Shown: positions 53,953-61,471 of the stretch, piece after piece
How positions within the stretch are numbered: position 1 is the first letter of the stretch
Layout of the letters: every line of letters begins with the position of its first letter
Assembly: GCF_020181355.1 (NCBI RefSeq)
Contig: NZ_CP084004.1
Location: forward strand, 186,001 to 250,000
DNA length: 64,000 nucleotides
Origin: Collinsella aerofaciens
GTDB taxonomy: Bacteria > Actinomycetota > Coriobacteriia > Coriobacteriales > Coriobacteriaceae
Reading direction: 5' to 3'
The notes under the pieces: generated by a model
Told to the model about the DNA's origin: nothing
The model's input: only the letters and a program-made list of their open reading frames with translations
The model's database searches: none
Made by a program: the position numbers and the translations under genes

Positions 53953-54291
53953 TTAGCCCCTCAATCCAGAGAACAGAGCAAGAGCCTCGCCAAAGCCAGC
54001 ATCGAGCAGAGCGATGACGACGCCGACGACGATCAGAGAAGCGCAAACAACAACCGAGTAGTTCACGAGCTCCTTCTTATCGGGCCACGTGACACGCTTC
54101 ATCTCGGACTTGACCGAAGCGAAATACTTCTTGGTGCGGGCGAAGAAACCAGGCTTCTCGTTCTTCTTGGACTTCGCAGCCTTCTCGTTCTTCTTGGCAA
54201 CGGCCTTCTTGGCCTCAACCTTGGAGTTGGCGGCAGCTTTGTTGGCAGGTGCCGGCTGCTGAGCCTTCTTCTTGTTCTTCTTGTTGGCCAT
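53953..54291 (-). CDS. secE: Preprotein translocase subunit SecE
   Basis: A 112-residue protein of the Sec channel. A Lys/Ala-rich cytoplasmic extension of about 45 residues comes first. The core KSEMKRVTWPDKKELVNYSV and one transmembrane segment (VVCASLIVVGVVIALLDAG) follow. The N-terminal extension is longer than in Firmicutes SecE of about 60 residues. It lies between tRNA-Trp and nusG. Confidence 0.95.
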   Translation of the reverse strand: MANKKNKKKAQQPAPANKAAANSKVEAKKAVAKKNEKAAKSKKNEKPGFFARTKKYFASVKSEMKRVTWPDKKELVNYSVVVCASLIVVGVVIALLDAGFGEALALFSGLRG

Positions 54292-54367
54292 TTGGGTTAC
54301 CTCCGCGCAATGCGCTTATACATGAGTAAACCGTAAGCCCCCAAGTGGGAGCTTACGGAATAATGAC

Positions 54368-54443
54368 TGGCACGCCAGGAAGGACTCGAACCCTCAACAC
54401 TCGGTTTTGGAGACCGATGCTCTACCAATTGAACTACTGGCGT
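54368..54443 (-). tRNA. tRNA-Trp (anticodon CCA)
   Basis: A cloverleaf on the minus strand. Acceptor ACGCCAG pairs with CTGGCGT and CCA is encoded. Anticodon arm is CGGTCT-CCA-AAACCG. It lies between rpmG and secE, the conserved position. Confidence 0.93.
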
Positions 54444-54456
54444 ATGTGACTAGAGA

Positions 54457-54606
54457 CTAGCGAGTCTCTTTGTGCAGCGTGTGGTGACGGCACCAGGGGC
54501 AATACTTCTTGATCTCCATACGATCAGGCATGGTCGACTTGTTCTTGGTGGTCGTATAGTTGCGGCGCTTGCACTCAGTGCACGCAAGAGTAACTAGAGT
54601 ACGCAT
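54457..54606 (-). CDS. rpmG: 50S ribosomal protein L33
   Basis: A 49-residue small ribosomal protein. The translation is [19 protein letters not shown] followed by [17 protein letters not shown] and [13 protein letters not shown]. Two CxxC pairs (CTEC, CPWC) indicate a zinc-binding form. GAAAGG is upstream of the ATG. It precedes tRNA-Trp and secE on the same strand. Confidence 0.93.
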   Translation of the reverse strand: MRTLVTLACTECKRRNYTTTKNKSTMPDRMEIKKYCPWCRHHTLHKETR

Positions 54607-54651
54607 GTATCCTGAACCTTTCATTTCCGCCCCGTACGGGCACGAGTTGTT

Positions 54652-54681
54652 ACTTTATCAGCTCCACGTAAGTGCTGTCAA
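54652..54681 (-). promoter_or_regulatory. Promoter of the rpmG-secE-nusG transcript
   Basis: On the minus strand TTGACA (54676-54681) and TAAAGT (54652-54657) with an 18-base spacer. The stretch AGGTTTTCATTGACA also occurs (one change) in the tRNA-Tyr promoter at 56507. The rest of the 54607-54822 stretch holds nothing else recognised. Confidence 0.6.
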
Positions 54682-54822
54682 TGAAAACCTCGAGTCAATT
54701 GGTTCTCGGTGGATCCATTCATATTTGGAACACATCAATGAAGCCATCGAGAGCTAATCGACGGTGCATCCAGGACCATTATCGATCCTCTCGACACCAG
54801 CAACGGCTCAATATCCATTGCA

Positions 54823-54857
54823 GAAAAGAACCCGGCACCCATATAAGTGCCGGGTTC
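54823..54857 (-). terminator. tuf terminator
   Basis: GAACCCGGCAC (54828-54838) and GTGCCGGGTTC (54847-54857) form a perfect 11-bp stem, with TTTTC on the minus strand after it. It separates tuf from rpmG. Confidence 0.88.
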
Positions 54858-54885
54858 TCTAAGTCAGCTATATCAAAGAGCTAAT

Positions 54886-56076
54886 TTACTCAATGATCGT
54901 GGAGACGATGCCCGAACCAACGGTGTGGCCACCCTCGCGGATAGCGAAGCGCAGGCCCTCCTCCATGGCGATCGGGTGGATGAGGTCGCCCTCGATGGTG
55001 ATGTGGTCACCAGGCATAGCCATCTCGGTGCCCTCGGGGAGCTTGACCGTACCGGTAACGTCGGTGGTACGGAAGTAGAACTGAGGACGATAACCATCGA
55101 AGAACGGGGTGTGACGGCCGCCCTCCTCCTTGGTCAGAACGTAGATCTCGCCGGTGAACTTGGTGTGCGGGGTAACCGAACCGGGCTTGCAGAGAACCTG
55201 GCCGCGCTCGATGTCCTCACGCTTGATGCCGCGGAGCAGCAGACCGACGTTGTCGCCAGCCTCGCAGAAGTCCATGGACTTACGGAACATCTCGATACCG
55301 GTAACGACGGTGTTCTGGGTATCCTTGATGCCGACGATCTCGACGGGCTCGTTGAGCTTGAGCTCACCGCGCTCGACACGGCCAGTAGCAACGGTACCAC
55401 GGCCGGAGATGGTCATAACGTCCTCAACGGCCATCAGGAACGGGAGGTCGTTGTTACGAGCAGGCGTCGGGATGTACTCGTCGACGGCCTTCATGAGCTC
55501 GCGAATGGCGTCCATCCACTTGGCGTCGCCCTCGAGAGCGCCCAGAGCGGAGCCACGGATGACGGGGATGTCGTCGCCGGGGAAATCGTACTCGGAGAGG
55601 AGCTCACGGGTCTCCATCTCGACGAGGTCGATGAGCTCGTCATCGTCGACCATGTCGCACTTGTTCAGGAAGACGACGATGTAGGGAACGCCGACCTGAC
55701 GGGCGAGCAGGATGTGCTCGCGGGTCTGAGCCATGGGGCCGTCGGTAGCAGCGATGACCAGGATAGCGCCGTCCATCTGAGCAGCGCCGGAGATCATGTT
55801 CTTGACGTAGTCAGCGTGGCCCGGGCAGTCAACGTGAGCGTAGTGACGGGCAGCGGTCTCGTACTCAACGTGGGAGACGGAAATCGTAATGCCGCGCTCG
55901 CGCTCCTCGGGAGCCTTGTCGATGTTCTCGAACGCAGTGAAGTCAGCCTTGCAGCCCTCGGTCTCGGAGAGAACCTTGGTGATGGCAGCGGTCAGCGTGG
56001 TCTTGCCGTGGTCGACGTGACCAATGGTGCCGATGTTAACATGCGGCTTAGTGCGCTCAAACTTCTCTTTGGCCAT
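54886..56076 (-). CDS. tuf: Elongation factor Tu
   Basis: A 396-residue GTPase that delivers aminoacyl-tRNA to the ribosome. It has [14 protein letters not shown] (G1), [13 protein letters not shown] (G3) and NKCDMVDD (G4). Length is normal. It follows a cluster of three tRNA genes on the same strand, the layout known from E. coli tufB. It ends in a strong terminator. Confidence 0.98.
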   Translation of the reverse strand: MAKEKFERTKPHVNIGTIGHVDHGKTTLTAAITKVLSETEGCKADFTAFENIDKAPEERERGITISVSHVEYETAARHYAHVDCPGHADYVKNMISGAAQMDGAILVIAATDGPMAQTREHILLARQVGVPYIVVFLNKCDMVDDDELIDLVEMETRELLSEYDFPGDDIPVIRGSALGALEGDAKWMDAIRELMKAVDEYIPTPARNNDLPFLMAVEDVMTISGRGTVATGRVERGELKLNEPVEIVGIKDTQNTVVTGIEMFRKSMDFCEAGDNVGLLLRGIKREDIERGQVLCKPGSVTPHTKFTGEIYVLTKEEGGRHTPFFDGYRPQFYFRTTDVTGTVKLPEGTEMAMPGDHITIEGDLIHPIAMEEGLRFAIREGGHTVGSGIVSTIIE

Positions 56077-56172
56077 AAAGCCCTCCTCTTAACAGGTCGT
56101 CCCCGGACGGGACTTTGCCTTTATACCATAGTGGCCTCTCAACATACTATTGAGAAGCCACCGTGTTACCTA

Positions 56173-56249
56173 TGGTAGCGGTGACTGGATTCGAACCAGT
56201 GACGCCACGGGTATGAACCGTGTGCTCTAACCAACTGAGCTACACCGCC
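56173..56249 (-). tRNA. tRNA-Met (anticodon CAT, elongator type)
   Basis: Cloverleaf on the minus strand: GGCGGTG acceptor, anticodon arm CACGGTTCATACCCGTG, CCA encoded. The first acceptor pair (G-U) is present, which points to the elongator and not the initiator tRNA. Confidence 0.9.
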
Positions 56250-56252
56250 GGA

Positions 56253-56328
56253 TGGAGCCTGCAACCAGACTTGAACTGGTGACCTCTTCGTTACCAACGA
56301 AGTGCTCTACCGACTGAGCTATACAGGC
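56253..56328 (-). tRNA. tRNA-Thr (anticodon GGT)
   Basis: Cloverleaf on the minus strand with GCCTGTA acceptor, anticodon arm CTTCG-TTGGTAA-CGAAG and encoded CCA. It lies 3 bases from tRNA-Met. Confidence 0.92.
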
Positions 56329-56338
56329 ACTTGACGGG

Positions 56339-56420
56339 TGGGAGCTATAGGATTCGAACCTATGTAGGCAGAGCCAACGGGTTTACAGCCCGTCCCCATT
56401 AACCACTCGGGCAAACTCCC
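56339..56420 (-). tRNA. tRNA-Tyr (anticodon GTA)
   Basis: A class II tRNA with a long variable arm: GGGAGTT acceptor and anticodon arm ACGGG-CTGTAAA-CCCGT. The 3' bases after the discriminator read CCC, so CCA is not encoded here. Confidence 0.9.
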
Positions 56421-56482
56421 AATCGTTCAAGTATCCGCAGGTCCTTTGGTCTTTTGGACCGCCGCCCCCGCGAACGAAGAAG

Positions 56483-56512
56483 ATAATACGATGCCACCTT
56501 GGGGGCTGTCAA
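56483..56512 (-). promoter_or_regulatory. Strong promoter of the tRNA-Tyr/Thr/Met-tuf transcript
   Basis: TTGACA (56507-56512) and TATTAT (56483-56488) on the minus strand with an 18-base spacer, preceded by AGGTTTTCG like the promoter at 54652. Confidence 0.75.
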
Positions 56513-56731
56513 CGAAAACCTCTAGATACACGGTGCCGGGCGTATCTATATAGCCGTGACCTGCGGTTTTATTGAGTTTGGATATGAAGGACAGTGGTTT
56601 TGGATACTGAGGTGACGTTTCCCAAGGTAACACTTTGCTGTAGTGGAGTACACCTTCAGTATCGAACTTCGATACCAGCTTATTTGCACCTATATATAGG
56701 TCGAGATCGGGGCTTCCACGCCACGATCGAG

Positions 56732-56789
56732 CGTGGATTATCTCCCACTTTTAGCGCGGCTCTAAGGCCAAAGTGGCAGATTATCCACG
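56732..56789. repeat. 20-bp imperfect inverted repeat downstream of the RpiR gene
   Basis: CGTGGATTATCTCCCACTTT (56732-56751) pairs with 56770-56789 with two mismatches. It lies just after the stop of the regulator gene, so it may be a terminator or operator. Nothing else is visible in 56513-56731. Confidence 0.5.
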
Positions 56790-56823
56790 TTCATTCCCAG
56801 GCGAGAGAACTGTAAAGCCGCAA

Positions 56824-57696
56824 CTACTCGGGCCAGGCCAAAGTAGACCCATAAAGCGGCTCCCCCTTGGTGCAGGGGTAGCGACTCAAGTAACACGACG
56901 ATAGCAAGTCGAAAAAATAAGTCGTGGCGTATTTCGAATAAACGCCGAGTCGGTCAATTCCGTTTCCCGCATTACCAAGACGATATACACGGTCAAAAGA
57001 CCTCGATTTGTCATCGTTGCTAAACGCAGTAATTAGAATCTTCCTGCCCGAACGGCAATCAAGATACTCACGCGCCTGTGACGCAAATAGCCCGGAGACC
57101 GATACGAGAATTATCAATGACTGCGAAGCGTCTCCCATGTTTTTCAATTCCGCGACGTTAGCCCCAGCAACTATGCGAACTATCTTGCCCGCATAAAACA
57201 TTTCCTGCTGAAATCGTACGAGATTGGCGCTCACATTATTGGTGCACCAGATTTCAACGTTTTTATGGCCATCAATTTCGTCGACAAGATGCTTAATAGC
57301 GATATCGGACACGCCGCTTTCAACCTCAGCGAACATCTCGATCATGCGAACGTCGAGCTCTGCCCTGTACTCCTCGTAGCCAAATTCCTCCTCTCGATGG
57401 CTTAAGTCGCTTGGAAAGACTGACTGAGTAAATGATTCTTTCAAATCGCTAAGAGACTGGTAGCCCAATCGATTGCAGAAACGACGAACAGCGGAACGAG
57501 TCACGAATGCATCGCGGGTTATTGCGGCAACATTGATTTCGCTCGAACGCCTAATGTGAGCGATGAGATATCGGGCGATGGCGGCATCGTTTGACCCAAA
57601 CTCGCTGTTGATGATGGAGCTAATGCGATTGAGCACATCGAAGTCATTGATATTCACGTGATCCCTCTTTCCGCTCTCCTCGAAATCATGGTTCAT
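56824..57696 (-). CDS. RpiR-family transcriptional regulator
   Basis: A 290-residue regulator with an N-terminal HTH_6 domain (INVAAITRDAFVTRSAVRRF, about 55-75) and a C-terminal SIS-type sugar-phosphate sensing domain (about 125-260). It is divergent from the beta-glucosidase and PTS genes it probably controls. The start is uncertain: ATG 57694-57696 has no ribosome site, while GTG at 57655-57657 has GAGGG five bases upstream. Confidence 0.85.
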   Translation of the reverse strand: MNHDFEESGKRDHVNINDFDVLNRISSIINSEFGSNDAAIARYLIAHIRRSSEINVAAITRDAFVTRSAVRRFCNRLGYQSLSDLKESFTQSVFPSDLSHREEEFGYEEYRAELDVRMIEMFAEVESGVSDIAIKHLVDEIDGHKNVEIWCTNNVSANLVRFQQEMFYAGKIVRIVAGANVAELKNMGDASQSLIILVSVSGLFASQAREYLDCRSGRKILITAFSNDDKSRSFDRVYRLGNAGNGIDRLGVYSKYATTYFFDLLSSCYLSRYPCTKGEPLYGSTLAWPE

Positions 57697-57699
57697 TTA

Positions 57700-57737
57700 T
57701 TGAATCAAACAGCTTTGGTCGTTCTCCTATGATTCAA
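57700..57737. promoter_or_regulatory. Candidate RpiR operator between regulator and beta-glucosidase gene
   Basis: TTGAATCA (57700-57707) and TGATTCAA (57730-57737) are perfect inverted copies, 22 bases apart, in the divergent promoter gap. Confidence 0.5.
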
Positions 57738-57810
57738 ATCAGTTGACGTCATCTTAATCATAATTCCGCCACACGTATCCACCGTGTTTTGAGTGACGGA
57801 AAGGGGATTC

Positions 57811-59229
57811 ATGGGCAACGTGAACAACATGCCGTTTCTCTGGGGTTCCGCCACGGCGTCTTATCAGTGCGAGGGTGCCTGGAACGAAGACGGCAAAGGC
57901 CTTGGTGAGTGGGATTTCTTTAGCCACACAAGCAATAAGAACATCAACCATGTTGACGGTGATGTATCTTGCGACTTCTACCATCGCTATGAAGAAGATA
58001 TCCGCATGATGAAAGAAGGCGGACAAAACACCTATCGCTTCTCTCTTTCATGGAGTCGAATCATCCCCACGGGTATCGGCGAAGTGAATGAAGAGGGTAT
58101 CGATTTTTATAATCGGGTCATTGATTGCTGCCTCGAAAATGGCATAGAGCCCAACGTTACGCTGTTCCATTACGATCTGCCATTCACGCTTGCTTGCAAA
58201 GGCGGATGGCTGAACAACGACATGGCAGAGTGGTTCTGCAAATACGCCAAGATTTGCTTTGAGCGCTTTGGAGACCGCGTCAAAATCTGGGCTACCGTTA
58301 ACGAGCCGCATTTCTACAGCTACTGCGTAAACATGTTGGGCAACTATCCCCCCAATCGATCGCTCGATGTTCAGTCGTACATGCAGTTTCAGTACAACCT
58401 GATGCGCGCAAGCGCACTCGCAGTCCGAGCATATCGTCAAATGGGCTACGACGGCATCATCGGCGCCGTCCACGATGGCGGCGTTGTCGAACTCGACCCG
58501 GCAACCGAGCACCCTGATGACGTATTTCGATACGCAGACTTTTTCGCCAATCGCATGATTCTGGCACCAGCGCTTCAGGGTCAACTGCCGCCAGAAATGG
58601 ACGAAATCCTTGAAAAACTTGGCGTCTCGCTCTATCGATCCCCAAATGACGTAAAAGAATTCAGAGACGGTAAAGTCGATTTTATTGGACTCAACGTGTA
58701 TTGCCGAGAGTATGTAACCGACTGGCACGGTGGAGAGCTTGCCGTTTCGGCGAACAATAAGGGCAGTTCGAGCAAAAGGGTCGAAGGAAAATGCATTGCG
58801 CCCTTGTTTGAAAGCGCCCGCGACAGCAATGTTCCCCGCAATAAATGGGGCCGCGAAATACTCCCAAGTTGCATGTATTCAACCATCATGGATGTCCACG
58901 AGCGCTATGACGCGCCCCGCATCTTTATTACGGAAAACGGACATGGCGCCTATGAGCAACCAGACACAGACGGAATGATCCACGATGATGACCGCATCGA
59001 GCTTCTGGGCCAGTTCATCGAGCACATGATGAGGGCTAAGCGCGACGGCGCGCGCGTTGAGGGTTACTACCTCTGGTCGACGATGGATCTGTATAGCTGG
59101 ATCAACGGCTACGAAAAACGATACGGACTTGTCCATATCGACTTCGAGAACAATCTGGAGCGCACCCCCAAAAAGAGCTGGTATTGGTACCGAGACCTTA
59201 TCTCGAAGTATCAAGAGCAGGAAGGTTAG
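57811..59229 (+). CDS. GH1 6-phospho-beta-glucosidase
   Basis: A 472-residue glycoside hydrolase family 1 enzyme. The acid/base Glu is in ATVNEPHFYSY and the nucleophile Glu in FITENGHGAY. The N-terminal FLWGSATASYQCEGAWNEDG is the family opening. In GH1 the Ser/Lys/Tyr region near the C-terminus that binds the 6-phosphate is expected in phospho-enzymes; the adjoining PTS EIIBC supports a phosphorylated substrate such as cellobiose-6-P or arbutin-6-P. AAAGGGG lies five bases before ATG. The next gene starts 9 bases after its stop. Confidence 0.88.
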   Translation: MGNVNNMPFLWGSATASYQCEGAWNEDGKGLGEWDFFSHTSNKNINHVDGDVSCDFYHRYEEDIRMMKEGGQNTYRFSLSWSRIIPTGIGEVNEEGIDFYNRVIDCCLENGIEPNVTLFHYDLPFTLACKGGWLNNDMAEWFCKYAKICFERFGDRVKIWATVNEPHFYSYCVNMLGNYPPNRSLDVQSYMQFQYNLMRASALAVRAYRQMGYDGIIGAVHDGGVVELDPATEHPDDVFRYADFFANRMILAPALQGQLPPEMDEILEKLGVSLYRSPNDVKEFRDGKVDFIGLNVYCREYVTDWHGGELAVSANNKGSSSKRVEGKCIAPLFESARDSNVPRNKWGREILPSCMYSTIMDVHERYDAPRIFITENGHGAYEQPDTDGMIHDDDRIELLGQFIEHMMRAKRDGARVEGYYLWSTMDLYSWINGYEKRYGLVHIDFENNLERTPKKSWYWYRDLISKYQEQEG

Positions 59230-59238
59230 GAGAAAGAG

Positions 59239-60639
59239 ATGAAATATCAGGCAATGTCCGAAACAGTCCTAAAGGCTGTTGGCGGCAAAGAGAACATTAC
59301 ATCGGTAACTCATTGTGCGACACGCCTTCGCATCGACGCACGAGACACCTCGATCATCGATCTCCAGCTCGCCAAATCGGCCGATCAGGCGCTCGGGGCA
59401 GTAGTCAGCGGTGGCCAGCTTCAGGTGATCATCGGCCCCAACGTCACCGAGGCTTACAACGACTTCCTCGACTTCGCGGGAATCGAAGTCGGCGGTGGCA
59501 CGGTTGCCGACGATGCCCAAACCGCCAAAGACCTTGCAGAAGGCATTAAAAGCGGTAACACCGCCATGGGCTTGATTGAGAAATTCGGGAACGTCTCTGC
59601 ACAGGTATTCATGCCCATCGTCCCGGCGCTCATCGTTGGCGGACTCATTCTTTCGATCAAGAATCTCCTGGTCAATTATTGCGGATTAAGCACCGATAGC
59701 GGAACCGCCCAGGTCCTGTTGGCGATCTTTAGCGCTTCGTTTAGCTTCTTGCCCGTTTATCTTGGTTATCAGCTCGCAGCCGTCATGAAGATGCAGCCCA
59801 TCATGGGCGCATTGCTGGGCGCGATCATGATCAGCTCGTCCATTAGCGGTGCCGAGGGTCTCGACTTTCTTGGTATCCCCATCCCGACGAACGACTATTC
59901 GAGTACGGTAGTGCCCATCGTACTGGGCGTTGTGTTCATGTACTTTGTCGACCGCAGCCTTCAGAAGATCATTCCCGACGTTACCAAACTGTTCTTGAAG
60001 CCGCTGCTCACCATGATCATCGTCGTGCCCGTCGAGCTGATTATCCTTGGCCCCGCCGGCAGCATGATGGGCTACGCGCTGAGTGATGCCGTCACGTGGC
60101 TTATGGACAACGTGGCATTTATCGCTACTCCGATCCTGGCAGCCCTTAACCCCTATTTCGTCATGCTCGGTCTCGATAAGGCTTACATCGCAATCGAAGT
60201 TACGAGCCTGGCGCAGCTCGGTTGGGCACCCATTATCTTTGGATTCATCTCGAACCTCTGCATTGGCGGCACGAGCCTCGCCCTGGCAACTGCCATGAAG
60301 GGAAACAAGGAGAAGAAGGGTATGGTCACCACGGTTGCCGTTACCGCACTCTGTGGCGTAACCGAGCCCGCGTTCTACGGTTGCCTCATCGAGCGTCCCC
60401 GCCTGCTTGTCGGCACGGCAATCGGCGCGCTCTGCGCTGGACTCCCTGCAGGCATCTTTGTTCTGAAAGAGTATGTTGCGGGAGCATGCCCCGGCCTTCT
60501 TTCGGCACTCATCTTTATCGCTCCCGATGGGTCCATGGGCAACTTCGTGCTGGCATGCGTTGTCGCCATCATCGCCATCGTCGTCTCTTTCATCGCTGCA
60601 CGCGTAATCATCAAGAAGAACCCCAGCTATATTGAGTAG
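59239..60639 (+). CDS. PTS beta-glucoside-type EIIBC component
   Basis: A 466-residue membrane permease. The EIIB domain (about 1-90) has the phosphorylated Cys in THCATRLRI. The EIIC domain follows with about ten hydrophobic segments and GVTEPAFYGCLI. No EIIA domain is attached, so phosphate must come from a separate EIIA, for instance the Crr-like protein at 38547. It is cotranscribed with the phospho-beta-glucosidase. It shares the EIIC fold with the partial gene at 1-912. Confidence 0.93.
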   Translation: MKYQAMSETVLKAVGGKENITSVTHCATRLRIDARDTSIIDLQLAKSADQALGAVVSGGQLQVIIGPNVTEAYNDFLDFAGIEVGGGTVADDAQTAKDLAEGIKSGNTAMGLIEKFGNVSAQVFMPIVPALIVGGLILSIKNLLVNYCGLSTDSGTAQVLLAIFSASFSFLPVYLGYQLAAVMKMQPIMGALLGAIMISSSISGAEGLDFLGIPIPTNDYSSTVVPIVLGVVFMYFVDRSLQKIIPDVTKLFLKPLLTMIIVVPVELIILGPAGSMMGYALSDAVTWLMDNVAFIATPILAALNPYFVMLGLDKAYIAIEVTSLAQLGWAPIIFGFISNLCIGGTSLALATAMKGNKEKKGMVTTVAVTALCGVTEPAFYGCLIERPRLLVGTAIGALCAGLPAGIFVLKEYVAGACPGLLSALIFIAPDGSMGNFVLACVVAIIAIVVSFIAARVIIKKNPSYIE

Positions 60640-60741
60640 ATGCCCGCTGTTTGCATTGGGGACATCCTCGGCAGACCATTAGCAAGAACCCAAGAAGTCC
60701 CTTAGGAGCTCGATTAATCCATTCGGATTCCTGAGGCACAA

Positions 60742-60778
60742 ACGACCCCGATTCCACAATGAAATCGGGGTCGTTGTT
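60742..60778 (+). terminator. Terminator of the beta-glucoside operon
   Basis: ACGACCCCGATT (60742-60753) pairs with 60763-60774 and is followed by TTGTTTC, about 100 bases after the EIIBC stop. The stretch 60779-60927 has no gene. Confidence 0.8.
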
Positions 60779-60931
60779 TCTAAAGCCGTCGATAGACAAT
60801 CGGTGTTTACCTTAGCTCCCTATCCAAGTTAATTATCCACGCTCGTTCTCCGGTCGGGAGATTTTCTTCGCTCGCGTGTCCAGAAATCCACGCTCGAGCA
60901 GGACATCCAGGTCCGCGCCCGCCCTTGTCTC

Positions 60932-61058
60932 GATCTGTAACAGCAAGAGGCCTATTCCGCTTCTACATGTTACAGATCAAGATATTCTTAAAACACCCTA
61001 AGTTTCATCTCAATCTGTAACAGTTAGATGCCAAATATCGGTCTTGGTGTTACAGATT
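60932..61058. repeat. Two tandem 47-bp hairpin units (TGTAACA-type)
   Basis: Unit 1 is GATCTGTAACA (60932-60942) with TGTTACAGATC (60968-60978). Unit 2 is AATCTGTAACA (61012-61022) with TGTTACAGATT (61048-61058). Both loops are 25 bases, the units repeat every 80 bp, and the outer pair changes from G-C to A-T in both arms. They lie in a 533-base gene-free stretch. Confidence 0.65.
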
Positions 61059-61132
61059 TAGACAAACTGGAGGACGAGACAAACCAAAAACGGGATGGGC
61101 GCTAACCCGATGGCGCACCACCTAAATAGAAA

Positions 61133-61163
61133 CGGGCCCTGTCCCATATAGAGACAGAGCCCG
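61133..61163 (-). terminator. Terminator after tRNA-Thr(TGT)
   Basis: CGGGCCCTGTC (61133-61143) and GACAGAGCCCG (61153-61163) form a stem. On the minus strand a T-rich stretch follows, about 10 bases after the tRNA 3' end. Confidence 0.7.
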
Positions 61164-61172
61164 AAACTCTCA

Positions 61173-61247
61173 TGGAGCCAGTGACAGGAATCGAACCTGC
61201 AACCCACTGATTACAAATCAGTTGCGCTACCGTTGCGCCACACTGGC
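61173..61247 (-). tRNA. tRNA-Thr (anticodon TGT)
   Basis: Cloverleaf on the minus strand with GCCAGTG acceptor, anticodon arm ACTGA-TTTGTAA-TCAGT and encoded CCA. It is a single gene beside the HTH-HipA fusion gene. Confidence 0.92.
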
Positions 61248-61400
61248 ACACTTGGCGCTTTCACGCGAAGCGAGTTAAGAATAAAGGAATTGCGGACGGG
61301 GCGCAACAGGCCGCACGGCGTTATACAAATATGCAAAATCCAGCAACAACGCGTACCAGGCCCGTTCATTTCTGTCAGTGCGCCCTCAATCTTAAAACCA

Positions 61401-61461
61401 TTCGCCAGAACGAATAGTTTTAATTACAATTGCTATATATAAAACTATTCGTTCTGGCGAA
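61401..61461. promoter_or_regulatory. Perfect 21-bp inverted repeat around the promoter of the HTH-HipA gene
   Basis: TTCGCCAGAACGAATAGTTT starts the left arm (61401-61421). Its exact complement is 61441-61461. The 19-base centre holds TATATAT, a good -10 element. The right arm ends 10 bases before the ATG at 61472. A repressor bound here would block transcription start, so it is probably an autoregulatory operator. Confidence 0.7.
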
Positions 61462-61471
61462 GGGTTTCGCG

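Noticed and set aside
56740-60850. DnaA boxes and a possible origin (TTATCCACG-like words)
   Set aside because: Only a few words with a mismatch to TTATCCACA, no dnaA or dnaN gene, and no AT-rich unwinding region.
60932-61058. CRISPR array
   Set aside because: Only two units, arms are inverted and not direct repeats with spacers, and there are no cas genes in the window.
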